A stretch of DNA of 22,498 bases, from assembly GCA_964424545.1 (NCBI GenBank), contig CAYRJN010000043.1, forward strand, positions 1 to 22,498, given 5' to 3'. Position 1 is the first letter of the stretch. Each line of letters opens with the position of its first letter. This DNA comes from JAUVIB01 sp964424545 (GTDB lineage Bacteria; Calditrichota; Calditrichia; Calditrichales; Calditrichaceae). Positions 1 through 7,581 of this stretch are shown piece after piece. Both the position numbers and the translations under genes were made by a program. The notes beneath the pieces were generated by a model. It did not search any database. It was given only the letters and a program-made list of their open reading frames with translations, and was not told the DNA's origin.

Positions 1-333
1 CATATTTACCCCTTTTTGAAATTACTTTCTTAACATACTGTAATTTAACAAATTAAGTGGTAATATGCTACTTTTTTTGCCCCAATATTTATAGGTTTTT
101 ATTTAACTTACACTACTGCGAAACTTGAGTAATATTTAAATCAATTTTCGTCTAAAATACATAATTTACCCATCAATAAGCAAGCAAAAGGAGAAAAACG
201 CAATAATGTACGTAGAATTCCATGGTAAAAATAACCATATTATTAAATATATCATAAAAATATTTTATCATTTGTTTAACCTAAGTTGGCTATAATAGGC
301 AGTAAAAGCCCGTAACGCTAAGGGGCAAAAATG
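1..333. other. AT-rich non-coding left edge
   Basis: No convincing gene is visible here. The only candidate is a 29-codon plus-strand frame starting at ATG 206 behind an AAGGAG-like sequence near 189. It stops after one IKYIIKIF-type hydrophobic/basic stretch and matches nothing I recognise. It may be the truncated 5' end of a gene cut by the neighbouring mobile-element remnant. The stretch at 295-335 just outside the transposase stop could contain the element end, but I cannot find a matching inverted partner. Confidence 0.4.
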
Positions 334-921
334 TCAGTGGTACACCACATATTTTTTTAGTATCTTTTGAATATCGATACATCCTGCCGCATCATATATA
401 CGTTTTGCTTCCTTTATAGGCTTAGTTGGACGCCTTTGATGTATTGTGAGTAGTTTCGTTGTAACGATTTTTTGAGTTGACATTATTCTTACTATATTTT
501 CCCACCCGTAATTAATCCCCGAGCGCTTTAACATTAGACGTATCGTGTTTATTAGTTGATAGGCCAAAATGGTTAAATATATATGCGACTCAATACGATC
601 ATCTTTCTGATGATGCACCGGACGCATATTTAAATCCGATTTTAAAACCCTAAAAGTCGATTCCACTGAAATAGTCCGGGTTTTTTCGACGCCATCTCCT
701 GTCCGTTTTTTTTTACGCTCTCTTTTATAATGGGTACTGCCGCAGCATTTTTGTCGTTTTCCCGCCTTGAGATGAGGGGTGAATTCGCTAAAGCAATACG
801 GACAGATGCTTTTGGGGAGCTCTTTGAAATGAATATGATCGGCCATTTGGTTCTTTCTTTGGTGATTTTTTTTAAATAGCCAAGTTGAGTTAATAAACTT
901 TGCCGTTTGTTTGTTTCGCAC
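334..921 (-). pseudogene. Chimeric IS1634/IS4-type transposase C-terminal remnant
   Basis: The open frame is 195 codons from a GTG at 921; a more natural ATG lies at 846. From about residue 81 to 185 it closely resembles the C-terminal end of IS1634-type DDE transposases. It has VESTFRVLKSDLNMRPVHHQ, carrying the third catalytic acid (E87), then ESHIYLTILAYQLINTIR, a GI..GW motif and an STQKIVTT-like end. The two catalytic aspartates and most of the protein, normally around 450-550 residues, are missing. Residues 26-75 are unrelated: MADHIHFKELPKS followed by a small cysteine cluster (C40, C43, C59, C60) and a very basic KRERKKKR tail, like short zinc-ribbon proteins. The frame therefore looks like a fusion of two element fragments made by deletion or nested insertion. 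I infer it is inactive for transposition; whether the chimeric polypeptide is made is unknown. Confidence 0.75.
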
Positions 922-1212
922 AGCCGAGCCGACAAGAACATTTTTACCCCCGAAAATGTATCTTACGGAATGATTTAAATCTCAAAGCCAAACTTTTTTG
1001 CCGCCGCCTGTAAATCGCTTAGCGCGAAGTTGATCGCCGTATTCTTTTGCATATTTTTTCCGACAATAATTTTCCAAGAGTATGCTTGTTGTCCAAATAG
1101 AATTTGCGTTAAAAAAAGATGAGCATAAGAGCTATTTTTAAGAATACGGACATTATGAACGCTCCTGTTTTAAAAATTAACGAAGATAGTATTGAGCGAT
1201 TTGCGGAGTCGT
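922..1212. other. Gene scraps between transposase remnant and barrel gene
   Basis: No intact gene is present. On the minus strand a stop-to-stop frame from 1169 down to the TAA at 975-977 encodes about 64 residues. It ends NFALSDLQAAAKKFGFEI and has protein-like composition, but the only ATG in frame is at 1052, which would leave 25 residues. On the plus strand, ATG 1119 opens a 33-codon frame ending EDSIERFAESFN. The two frames overlap, so at most one is real. I read the segment as debris of a disrupted gene next to the mobile element. I do not recognise the family. Confidence 0.3.
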
Positions 1213-1908
1213 TTAATTGAAAAAATATTCAAAGTTTATTGAAAGATTGCGGTTTTTTAATTGGCCTAAATTTTGTAGACCCTCGGGATAAGTTTTCGCG
1301 TCCGATTTATACAAATTCGTTAATGCCCAGTAAAACTGAACGGTAATATTTATTTTTCTTTTCTTTTTATTATACGGGATGTTTATGCCGAAGAGAATGC
1401 CGTATTCATTACGGTTTATATCATTGCGAATGTTCAAGGGTCCGTAATCGGGAGTATAGCCGTCCGACTCGATAACAACTTTTTGTTTTGCGGATATATT
1501 ATAGGAATAAGCGGCGCCTGCGATTAATTCAAAATTATCAAGGAAAGCCCCGAGATCGTTTCTTATTTTTAAATAAAGAGGTACGCTGATATATTTTAAA
1601 TAATAAATCGCATAATTCCCGTCGTAACCTATTCCTAATAGCGGTTGTTGCCATTTTGAACCGACGTCGTTATATAATATCTCGCCCTGTAGCGATAGTA
1701 ATCGTCCGAGTTCTTTTTCTGCTGTAACGCCGAGGGCGGGGCCGAACTTACTATGCTCCTCCGTAAACATGCCGTCGTCGTCCGCGCCGACAATATGGGC
1801 AAAGTTAGCGCCTATTTTAATCCCGTAACGTAAAGTATTTTGCTTGAAGAGATTTTGGCCGCTTAAATATTGAAGCGATAATAAAAAAATAATTAAAACT
1901 CTTAACAT
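1213..1908 (-). CDS. PorT-like outer-membrane beta-barrel protein
   Basis: I choose the ATG at 1908 (231 residues). It is preceded by a GGGAGA ribosome site about 8 bases upstream and opens directly into a signal peptide (MLRVLIIFLLSLQYLSGQ). The 241-residue frame from 1938 only adds ten residues in front of it. After cleavage the protein is a series of alternating amphipathic strands: GIKIGANFAHIVG, GPALGVTAEKELGRLLSLQGEI and YLKYISVPLYLKIRN. The strand pattern LSLQGEILYND...YLKYISVPL is typical of the small 8-10 strand barrels of the PorT / OMP_b-brl_2 group common in Bacteroidetes-like bacteria. The last strand ends in an aromatic residue (FEYFFN), as expected for a barrel insertion signal. 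A specific cargo or partner cannot be read from the sequence; some relatives are T9SS accessory proteins but most are uncharacterised. It stands alone between mobile debris and the two-component operon. Confidence 0.75.
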   Translation of the reverse strand: MLRVLIIFLLSLQYLSGQNLFKQNTLRYGIKIGANFAHIVGADDDGMFTEEHSKFGPALGVTAEKELGRLLSLQGEILYNDVGSKWQQPLLGIGYDGNYAIYYLKYISVPLYLKIRNDLGAFLDNFELIAGAAYSYNISAKQKVVIESDGYTPDYGPLNIRNDINRNEYGILFGINIPYNKKKRKINITVQFYWALTNLYKSDAKTYPEGLQNLGQLKNRNLSINFEYFFN

Positions 1909-1938
1909 AAAAATAATCTCCCTAATATTGTTTATCAT

Positions 1939-2274
1939 AATTATTTAACATAGACAAGTCGCCATGCTCAATGCCTCGACAAAAAAATGGAATTAATTAA
2001 ATGGTATTAATAATGGCACTATAGGATTCTTCATCAATTTTACGGAAGAATATTGTTCAAAATTAATAATAAGACGAGAATAGTTTTCTTTTAATTTTTC
2101 GGTTCAATAGGTATAGGGACAGCGTTGCTTCATCGGCTCCCGCTTTATGAAAACAAATAAGTTTAAATAAGTTTTGAAACAATAGCAAGATAAATAAAAA
2201 AATCATTGTTGTAAATGCAATCAGGTCCATTTTTCTTTTCGCTTGAAAGGAAGTACTGTATAGGTCGTAAGCGA
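1939..2274. other. Non-coding spacer
   Basis: The stretch is AT-rich, about 65-70 percent by eye, with no open frame that has a ribosome site and no hairpin strong enough to call as a terminator for the regulator gene that ends at 2275. It should hold the promoter of the barrel gene on the minus strand, but no clear element stands out. Confidence 0.4.
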
Positions 2275-3639
2275 TTAGAAAATGATATTTTCTTTTTTAA
2301 GCCAGCGATGAATAGTGCGTCTGTCCATACCGCAATAACGAGCCGTTTTGGAAATATTGCCACTGTATTTTTGTAGGTTATATTTTAAATAGGCTGTTTC
2401 GAATTCTTGCAGCATCAAATTTTTTGCTTCTTTATAGGGCAGGTTCAAGTATTCATCGGAAATGCAGGATTTGTTGTTTTTTATAGAGATAGGCAAATCT
2501 TCCGCTTTAATAACGGCGCCGCTGCGCAATAAGCAGGCGTGTTGGATAACGTTTTGCAATTCTCGGATATTACCCGGCCATGAATAGCCGCTCAATTGCT
2601 CGGCAGCATCTTTTGAAAAAATACATTTATCGCCGCTGTTGTCTTTGCATATCGTGTTTAAAATATGGACTGCAATTGGCAAAATATCTTCCGGACGTTC
2701 ACGCAGCGGGGGAATATCGATGGTGATAGCGGACAAGCGATAATAAAGATCTTCCCTGAAAAGATTTTGTTCAACCAATTTTTCAAGTGATTTATTGCTT
2801 GCCGCAACGATACGCACATCAATATCGATCTCTTTAACATTTCCGACACGTCGTATTTTGCGCTCTTCCAACATCCGTAATAATTTAACCTGCAAGGACA
2901 ATCCCAAATCACCGATTTCATCAAAGAAAAAGGTGCCGCTGTCGGCAAATTCCAGCAACCCTGGTTTTGTGCGCACGGCTCCGGTAAACGCGCCGCGTTC
3001 GTGCCCGAACAATTCGCTTTCAAAAAGATTCTCAGGAAGCGCACCGCAATTAACCGGTACAAAAGGATTTAACCTGCGCGGGCTGAGATTATGAATTGCG
3101 CGCGCCACCAATTCTTTACCGGTGCCGCTTTCTCCTGTAATCAAAATACTGGTTTCACCGATTGCTACTCTTTTTATCAGTTGGACTAATTTTGCAATTT
3201 GTTTGCTTTTATAAACGATCCCTTCAAATACGCGTTCGGAAACGATAGAATCTTTTGCCTCTTTTTCTACCTTGGCATCAATACTTAGTACGTCGTCAAT
3301 ACTGTTAAATAACTTTTGCGCTGTAAAGGGTTTTTCTAAAAAGTCTGCAGCACCACATCGCATGGCTTCCACACTGGTATCGATAGTGCCGTAACCGGAT
3401 ATAATAATAACTTTTTGATTGTCATTTATTTCTAAGGCTCTTTTCAAAATATCCATGCCGCCGATCTCTTTCATTTTTAAATCGGTTATAATTAAATCAA
3501 ATGAATGAGCGCTTATTTCTTTTAAGGCTTCCTTGGCGTTTTGAAAAAGGATTAATTCAAAGTCATTTCGTCTCGAAAGGATTTTTTTTAAGCTGTTTAA
3601 CATTTCCTTTTCGTCGTCAACGATCAAAATTCTTTTCAT
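2275..3639 (-). CDS. NtrC-family sigma-54-dependent response regulator
   Basis: The 454-residue protein has the full three-part NtrC/ZraR layout. The receiver is at residues 1-118, with acidic pair D8-D9, phospho-acceptor D53 (IITDLKM) and K103-P104. The AAA+ sigma-54 activation domain spans about 140-375, with Walker A GESGTGKE at 169-176, the sigma-54 contact loop GAFTGA at 216-221 and Walker B GTFFFDE at 235-241. The Fis-type helix-turn-helix at about 415-452 contains GNISKTARYCGMDRRTIHRWL. It should hydrolyse ATP to open sigma-54 promoters when phosphorylated by its partner kinase. The ATG overlaps the end of the kinase gene by 23 bases and has a GGGGGAAAG ribosome site, so the two are co-transcribed and probably translationally coupled. 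A near-perfect sigma-54 promoter faces the other way 1.8 kb upstream (5395-5410). That makes the receiver-cytochrome operon the obvious target, though this is inferred from position. All motifs needed for activity are intact. Confidence 0.95.
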   Translation of the reverse strand: MKRILIVDDEKEMLNSLKKILSRRNDFELILFQNAKEALKEISAHSFDLIITDLKMKEIGGMDILKRALEINDNQKVIIISGYGTIDTSVEAMRCGAADFLEKPFTAQKLFNSIDDVLSIDAKVEKEAKDSIVSERVFEGIVYKSKQIAKLVQLIKRVAIGETSILITGESGTGKELVARAIHNLSPRRLNPFVPVNCGALPENLFESELFGHERGAFTGAVRTKPGLLEFADSGTFFFDEIGDLGLSLQVKLLRMLEERKIRRVGNVKEIDIDVRIVAASNKSLEKLVEQNLFREDLYYRLSAITIDIPPLRERPEDILPIAVHILNTICKDNSGDKCIFSKDAAEQLSGYSWPGNIRELQNVIQHACLLRSGAVIKAEDLPISIKNNKSCISDEYLNLPYKEAKNLMLQEFETAYLKYNLQKYSGNISKTARYCGMDRRTIHRWLKKENIIF

Positions 3640-5152
3640 TTTTATTTCTTTCCCCCATAAAAGTTATGATAAATGTCGTTCCTTTTTTTTCTCTGCTAAA
3701 ACACATGATTTGGGCGTTATGGCTGTCGCAGATCTTTTTTACAATATATAGCCCGAGGCCGGTGCCTTTATCCGGTGGTTTTGTTGTAAAAAACGGCGAA
3801 AAAATTTGCGAACATGTTTCTTCCGGAATACCGATACCGTCATCGGTAATAGAAAGTTCGATATCGCCCTTATCGAGGCATCTGACCGAAATACTTATAT
3901 TGCCGGAATCATGGATTGCGTCAATGGCATTGTTGATGAGATTAATCAAAGCCTGTTCAATCTGTTGCGGGTCGCCGATAATTCTCGGTTTTTGGCAGCT
4001 TGCTTCGCAGGCAAAATTACGTTGTATGTTAATTTTATGTTTGCGTATACGAGGTTCTAAAATATACAGAACGTTTTCTACAAGCCCGCCAAGATTAATT
4101 AGCTGGGATTTTTTAGGAATTTTTTTACTGTATTTTAACATGTTTCCTGTTATGGCAGACACCTTTTCAATCTGTTTTTGAATAACTTCATAATCTTCGA
4201 TGTATTCTTTTAAAAATCTGTTTTCAGCCGCTTCGAGCAGTAAATAATCGGTGCGCGACATAATTATACCGGCGGGGTTGTTAATTTCGTGCGCCATTTC
4301 TGCGGCAAGCTCGCCGAGCGTAACCATTTTATCGGCTCGTTGAAGTTGCTCAAAGTGCATCTCGTCTATTTTTTCTTGCGATTCTTTTATGTGTTGAACC
4401 ATACGATTAAAATGGTCTTCGATTTTCCCGAATTCATCTTCTTTTTCCGCAGGCAGTCGGACATTTAAATTGCCCCTGTCAACGCTGTTAAGCGCCCTTA
4501 CAAAGCGGGTTAGCGGCTTGTTGATAAAATGGTTAAACATGAAATAGAAGCCGAAAAACAAGAAAAAAATCATTAATATTGATAAAAATATTATATGAAC
4601 CGATCCGGTATAAAAGGCGCGTTCTGCCGGAGTAAGGTGGATATCAACGTCTAAATAAGCAATAATTTTGCCTTGTTTATGGCAGCTCTGGCATTTTTTT
4701 TCGTTTTTAATGGGTTGAATAGCGGAATATATCTTGTTCTTATTAAGCAAACTGATGATCGGTTTGGAAGAATGCATATCATTGAGATGGTGCGACTGAA
4801 GCTCTTCTAAATTTTTACCCTTCTCGTTTTCATTGGTCGAGTATTTAACGGTGCCGTCTTTCAATATTATTCGGATATGCGAAATGCTGTTTAATTCGGC
4901 GATATAATCGATAATATCCTGAATATTTTTATTTTTGCCGAGCAGTTTCATTTCGTTGATGATGCCGTTGTTGACGACATCTAATGTCGCTTTCAGCATC
5001 GCTTCGGAACGCTGATGGAAATTCCTTTTAAATTGCATTAATAAAAAAAAGGTGGGAATACCGACGCTTATTATAATAAATATAATGGTAATAAAAATGA
5101 ATTTCGATTTAATACTTTTAAACATTTCCCCCAGCCCGCACAAAATATACAT
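3617..5152 (-). CDS. Haem c-containing membrane sensor histidine kinase
   Basis: The 511-residue kinase has an N-terminal membrane helix (about residues 16-40), a periplasmic domain, a second helix (about 185-210), HAMP, dimerisation/phosphoacceptor and ATPase domains. The H-box is AAEMAHEINNP with H288; the N-box is INNAIDAI; the G-boxes are DDGIGIP and GTGLGLYIV. The periplasmic domain carries one CxxCH motif (C154-QS-C157-H158) just before the second helix, in the setting KKCQSCH...AYLDVDI. This resembles Tll0287-like haem sensor domains, in which c-type haem reports redox state or a small ligand. An alternative ATG at 5125 (MFKSIKSKF) sits 2 bases behind GGGGG, and the ATG at 5152 has only a weak site, so the exact start is uncertain. 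The kinase is encoded first, then the sigma-54 regulator, on the same transcript. I infer that it senses periplasmic redox conditions and phosphorylates that regulator; the signal itself is not readable here. Confidence 0.93.
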   Translation of the reverse strand: MYILCGLGEMFKSIKSKFIFITIIFIIISVGIPTFFLLMQFKRNFHQRSEAMLKATLDVVNNGIINEMKLLGKNKNIQDIIDYIAELNSISHIRIILKDGTVKYSTNENEKGKNLEELQSHHLNDMHSSKPIISLLNKNKIYSAIQPIKNEKKCQSCHKQGKIIAYLDVDIHLTPAERAFYTGSVHIIFLSILMIFFLFFGFYFMFNHFINKPLTRFVRALNSVDRGNLNVRLPAEKEDEFGKIEDHFNRMVQHIKESQEKIDEMHFEQLQRADKMVTLGELAAEMAHEINNPAGIIMSRTDYLLLEAAENRFLKEYIEDYEVIQKQIEKVSAITGNMLKYSKKIPKKSQLINLGGLVENVLYILEPRIRKHKINIQRNFACEASCQKPRIIGDPQQIEQALINLINNAIDAIHDSGNISISVRCLDKGDIELSITDDGIGIPEETCSQIFSPFFTTKPPDKGTGLGLYIVKKICDSHNAQIMCFSREKKGTTFIITFMGERNKNEKNFDR

Positions 5153-5224
5153 CCGGAATATAAGTAACTATGGTGCAAAATGCTAACCGATATATTCATC
5201 ATAAAGATTTCTTTAATCGAGCTA

Positions 5225-5340
5225 TCTCAGTAAAACCGTCTAACGGATGTCTCAGTTGTGTAATTATTTTCACAGATAAGTGATTATATGTTTTACTCTA
5301 CAATTTTTTTAAGACGAAGCGGAATAAAGTATATCATACT
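5225..5340 (+). promoter_or_regulatory. Possible upstream activator-binding region
   Basis: Between the kinase gene and the sigma-54 promoter lie a direct repeat TCTCAGT at 5225-5231 and 5250-5256, and a small perfect inverted repeat AGTATATCATACT at 5328-5340. They lie roughly 80-195 bases upstream of the predicted start, the distance at which enhancer sites for NtrC-type regulators usually lie. Each is short enough to occur by chance in AT-rich DNA, so this is only a candidate location for the enhancer. Confidence 0.22.
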
Positions 5341-5394
5341 GTTTTTATGGTAGTTACCCGTTTTTGTCATTAGATATGTGATAATTTTCTTTTA

Positions 5395-5410
5395 TGGCAT
5401 ATTAATTGCA
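5395..5410 (+). promoter_or_regulatory. Sigma-54 (-24/-12) promoter
   Basis: The sequence TGGCATATTAATTGCA matches the sigma-54 consensus TGGCAC-N5-TTGCW at every key position except C to T at the sixth base. The diagnostic GG and GC are separated by exactly 10 bases. C5409 would be -12, placing the transcription start near 5421, just before the ATG at 5427. It is the only such element I found in the window. It sits in the divergent region opposite a sigma-54 activator operon. Confidence 0.85.
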
Positions 5411-5426
5411 CATATTGATCATTGTT

Positions 5427-5816
5427 ATGAAGATATTATTGATATCCGATGACAATTTTGTACTCGATATTTTTAATGAGGCTTATAAGAACTCATTGCA
5501 TGAGACTATAATGATTAATGATAATTCGGAACCTTTATACATAATGTCGTCTGTCTGCCGAATTAAACCGACAATATTATTAATAGACGACGATTTTTTG
5601 AAACCGAATTCGGCGCATATATTGAAATCAATCAAAGAATTTTTAAGAAATCTTTATGTCATCTTTACGACATCAGACGCCGGCATAGAGTTAGGGAGGG
5701 AGATCAGCCAAATAGGCATTCAATATTATGCCATAAAACCCGTAAGCAAAAACGATTTACAAGACGCTGTATATTCAATATATCTGTTGCATAAAAAAAT
5801 CACACAACATGTTTAA
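5427..5816 (+). CDS. Stand-alone receiver (CheY-like) protein
   Basis: The protein has 129 residues from ATG 5427. An in-frame TTG at 5406 is excluded because it lies inside the -12 element of the sigma-54 promoter, upstream of the predicted transcript start. The sequence is one complete receiver fold with no output domain. It has the acidic pair D8-D9 (LLISDDN), phospho-acceptor D54 (ILLIDDDF), threonine switch T81/T82 (VIFTTSDAG) and K104-P105 (YYAIKPVS). All phosphorylation residues are present, so it should accept a phosphoryl group, probably acting by binding a partner protein or as a phosphate sink. The predicted leader is only about 6 bases with no ribosome site, implying near-leaderless translation. 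It lies 20 bases before the octahaem cytochrome gene on the same transcript. I infer feedback on, or tuning of, the adjacent haem-sensor kinase; the partner is unproven. Confidence 0.8.
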   Translation: MKILLISDDNFVLDIFNEAYKNSLHETIMINDNSEPLYIMSSVCRIKPTILLIDDDFLKPNSAHILKSIKEFLRNLYVIFTTSDAGIELGREISQIGIQYYAIKPVSKNDLQDAVYSIYLLHKKITQHV

Positions 5817-5836
5817 CTAAATTAAAGGAGTTATTT

Positions 5837-7369
5837 ATGAACAAGTTACTTTCACTTTTCATTACCGTTTTATTTTTGGCGAGTACGGCCATGGCCACCG
5901 GCGTCAATTATGTAGGGTCGCAAACCTGCTCAACCTGTCATCAGACAAAGTACAATGATTGGAAAGAATCAGGGCATCCCTACAAATTTTCGGTTATTGA
6001 AAACGATCAGGCGCCTGTTTATCCAGATTTTGTCATGAATTTTGAAGATTCATGGATGGCGGAATTGGGCGATAGCTCCCATACCTGGGCGGATATTGCC
6101 GGTGTTATCGGGGGGTTCGGTTGGAAAGCGCGTTTTGTCGGTACCGACGGTTATATCATCGGAACGGCCGGAAGTTCTTTTCCCGACGCGGGAAAAGGTC
6201 ACAATCAAATTAATTTTTATGGCGGCGTTAAGCACGGTTGGGTAAATTATGAAGCGTCCAATGATCATAAAATTTATAATTATGGTTGTTTTAAATGCCA
6301 TACGACCGGCGGTGATACCAGCGGTACTTGGTTGTCCGGCGTTGAGGGACTAGGAACATTCGCAGAACAAGGCATCGGTTGCGAATCCTGCCATGGCCCG
6401 GGCAGCGAACATGCGGCCGCGCCAAGCGCTTCTAATATCGATCGCGTTTATGAATTTGCCCATCTCGATAATAGTATCGGAGGATTGGATTACGGAAACG
6501 GAAAAATCGTAATGCCGGATTCGTCGAGCGACGATGTGACCTTTTTGTGTGGTACCTGTCATAACAGAAGCTACACTTCTCCGATAAATTCAAGCGGTGG
6601 ATTCATTAAACATCATGAGCAATGGGATGAATTCTTAACAACGAAGCATTATAAAATGGGATTTACTTGCGCTACCTGCCATGATCCGCATAAACGCGTT
6701 ATTTGGGATGGCGAAGGTATCACAAAAACGTGCGAGACATGTCATTCGGATAAAGCGACATCAATTAATCACCCGCAAGGTGAAGGTGCCCCGACATGTA
6801 TCGATTGTCATATGGCTTATGCGGCTAAATCCGGAACAACGCGCGGACAAAGCGGCTATAAAGGCGATATTCGTTCCCATCTGTTTAAAATTATTCCGGA
6901 TACCAATTCCATGTTTTCCGCAGATGGTAGTGTTGTAAAAGACGATGGAGAACGTCCGGCGGCATTAAGCCCAGCATACACTTGCTTAGGTTGTCATAAT
7001 GATGATCCTAATGACGACATTCCCGATGCAACGCTATCCATGGCGGCGGCAGCAGCGGCAAATATGCACGAGCCTAATGCTATTACGCAAAGTATCATGA
7101 TTCCTTCTGAGTTCTCATTGAGACAGAATTATCCGAATCCTTTTAATCCCACAACGAAAATAGAATTTCAGTTACCTAAAAAGACTTTTGTTACCATTAC
7201 GGTATACAATCTTGCCGGTCAAACGGTTGCCACATTAGTGAATTCCAATATGAACGCAGGATCACACTCCGTGCAATTCGACGCTCAGGGTATGACCAGC
7301 GGTTTGTATTTCTATCGCATTGAAACCGATGAATTTACAAATGTTAAACGGATGATATACCTTAAATAA
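5837..7369 (+). CDS. Secreted octahaem cytochrome c with T9SS-type sorting domain
   Basis: The 510-residue protein has an AAAGGAG ribosome site 6 bases before its ATG. It starts with a signal peptide (MNKLLSLFITVLFLASTAMA). It then carries eight CxxCH haem sites beginning at C31, C151, C182, C238, C278, C299, C321 and C383. The arrangement, with YVGSQTCSTCHQTKYNDW near the N-terminus, is reminiscent of cytochrome c554-like multihaem proteins. After an Ala-rich linker (about 395-410) the last roughly 85 residues form a beta-rich domain with NYPNPFNPTTKIEFQLP, VYNLAGQTVATLV and a final GLYFYRIET...KRMIYLK. This is the classic T9SS C-terminal sorting signal layout. It therefore should pass the inner membrane by Sec, be loaded with haem in the periplasm and be exported to the cell surface or outside. 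Likely role: extracellular electron transfer or a surface redox enzyme; the substrate cannot be assigned. It is the last gene of the sigma-54-driven transcript and is followed by a strong terminator. Confidence 0.92.
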   Translation: MNKLLSLFITVLFLASTAMATGVNYVGSQTCSTCHQTKYNDWKESGHPYKFSVIENDQAPVYPDFVMNFEDSWMAELGDSSHTWADIAGVIGGFGWKARFVGTDGYIIGTAGSSFPDAGKGHNQINFYGGVKHGWVNYEASNDHKIYNYGCFKCHTTGGDTSGTWLSGVEGLGTFAEQGIGCESCHGPGSEHAAAPSASNIDRVYEFAHLDNSIGGLDYGNGKIVMPDSSSDDVTFLCGTCHNRSYTSPINSSGGFIKHHEQWDEFLTTKHYKMGFTCATCHDPHKRVIWDGEGITKTCETCHSDKATSINHPQGEGAPTCIDCHMAYAAKSGTTRGQSGYKGDIRSHLFKIIPDTNSMFSADGSVVKDDGERPAALSPAYTCLGCHNDDPNDDIPDATLSMAAAAAANMHEPNAITQSIMIPSEFSLRQNYPNPFNPTTKIEFQLPKKTFVTITVYNLAGQTVATLVNSNMNAGSHSVQFDAQGMTSGLYFYRIETDEFTNVKRMIYLK

Positions 7370-7388
7370 AAGCTGCAGCGGATATAAA

Positions 7389-7425
7389 AAAAGAGGGGCT
7401 TCATTCTTAGCGAAGCCCCTCTTTT
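7389..7425 (+). terminator. Rho-independent terminator of the cytochrome operon
   Basis: Perfect 12-base stem AAGAGGGGCTTC (7391-7402) with GAAGCCCCTCTT (7412-7423), a 9-base loop, and a short U-run supplied by the outer stem (CTTTT). It starts 20 bases after the cytochrome stop codon. Confidence 0.92.
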
Positions 7426-7440
7426 GCGTTATAGTATATA

Positions 7441-7479
7441 AAACAAGGGTTTACAATTACTCGTAAACCCTTGTTTTTT
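7441..7479. terminator. Second hairpin, bidirectional terminator
   Basis: A perfect 14-base stem (7441-7454 with 7463-7476) and 8-base loop, followed by six T on the plus strand and by a TTTATAT-type tract on the minus strand. It can stop plus-strand read-through from the cytochrome operon and also end the minus-strand tRNA transcript, whose tRNA-Leu lies 4 bases away. Confidence 0.85.
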
Positions 7480-7482
7480 AAG

Positions 7483-7568
7483 TACCGAGGATCGGACTTG
7501 AACCGATACGGAGTTTAAGCTCCGAGGGATTTTAAGTCCCTTGTGTCTACCAATTCCACCACCTCGGC
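7483..7568 (-). tRNA. tRNA-Leu (anticodon UAA)
   Basis: An 86-base class II tRNA with a long variable arm. Acceptor GCCGAGG pairs with CCTCGGT, the discriminator is A73, the D-loop contains GGTAGACA, the anticodon loop is CTTAAAA (UAA) and the T-arm has GGTTCAAGTCC. The CCA end is not encoded. It is the last member of a Gly-Cys-Leu cluster on the minus strand and is followed by the 7441-7479 hairpin. Confidence 0.97.
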
Positions 7569-7581
7569 AACCTATTTTTTA

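Noticed and set aside
642..941. 99-codon minus-strand frame overlapping the transposase remnant
   Set aside because: It is a shadow in another frame of the better-supported transposase-like protein; its translation has no recognisable motif.
2163..2363. 66-codon minus-strand frame overlapping the end of the sigma-54 regulator gene
   Set aside because: It overlaps the conserved helix-turn-helix of the regulator out of frame and shows no motif of its own.
3501..4181. 226-codon plus-strand frame opposite the two-component genes
   Set aside because: It is antisense to the strongly conserved kinase and regulator, with no ribosome site and no domain.
5256..5274. TGTG-N10-CACA inverted repeat resembling a Crp/Fnr site
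   Set aside because: The spacing is two bases longer than the Crp/Fnr consensus and the arms are only four bases, so it is not distinguishable from chance.
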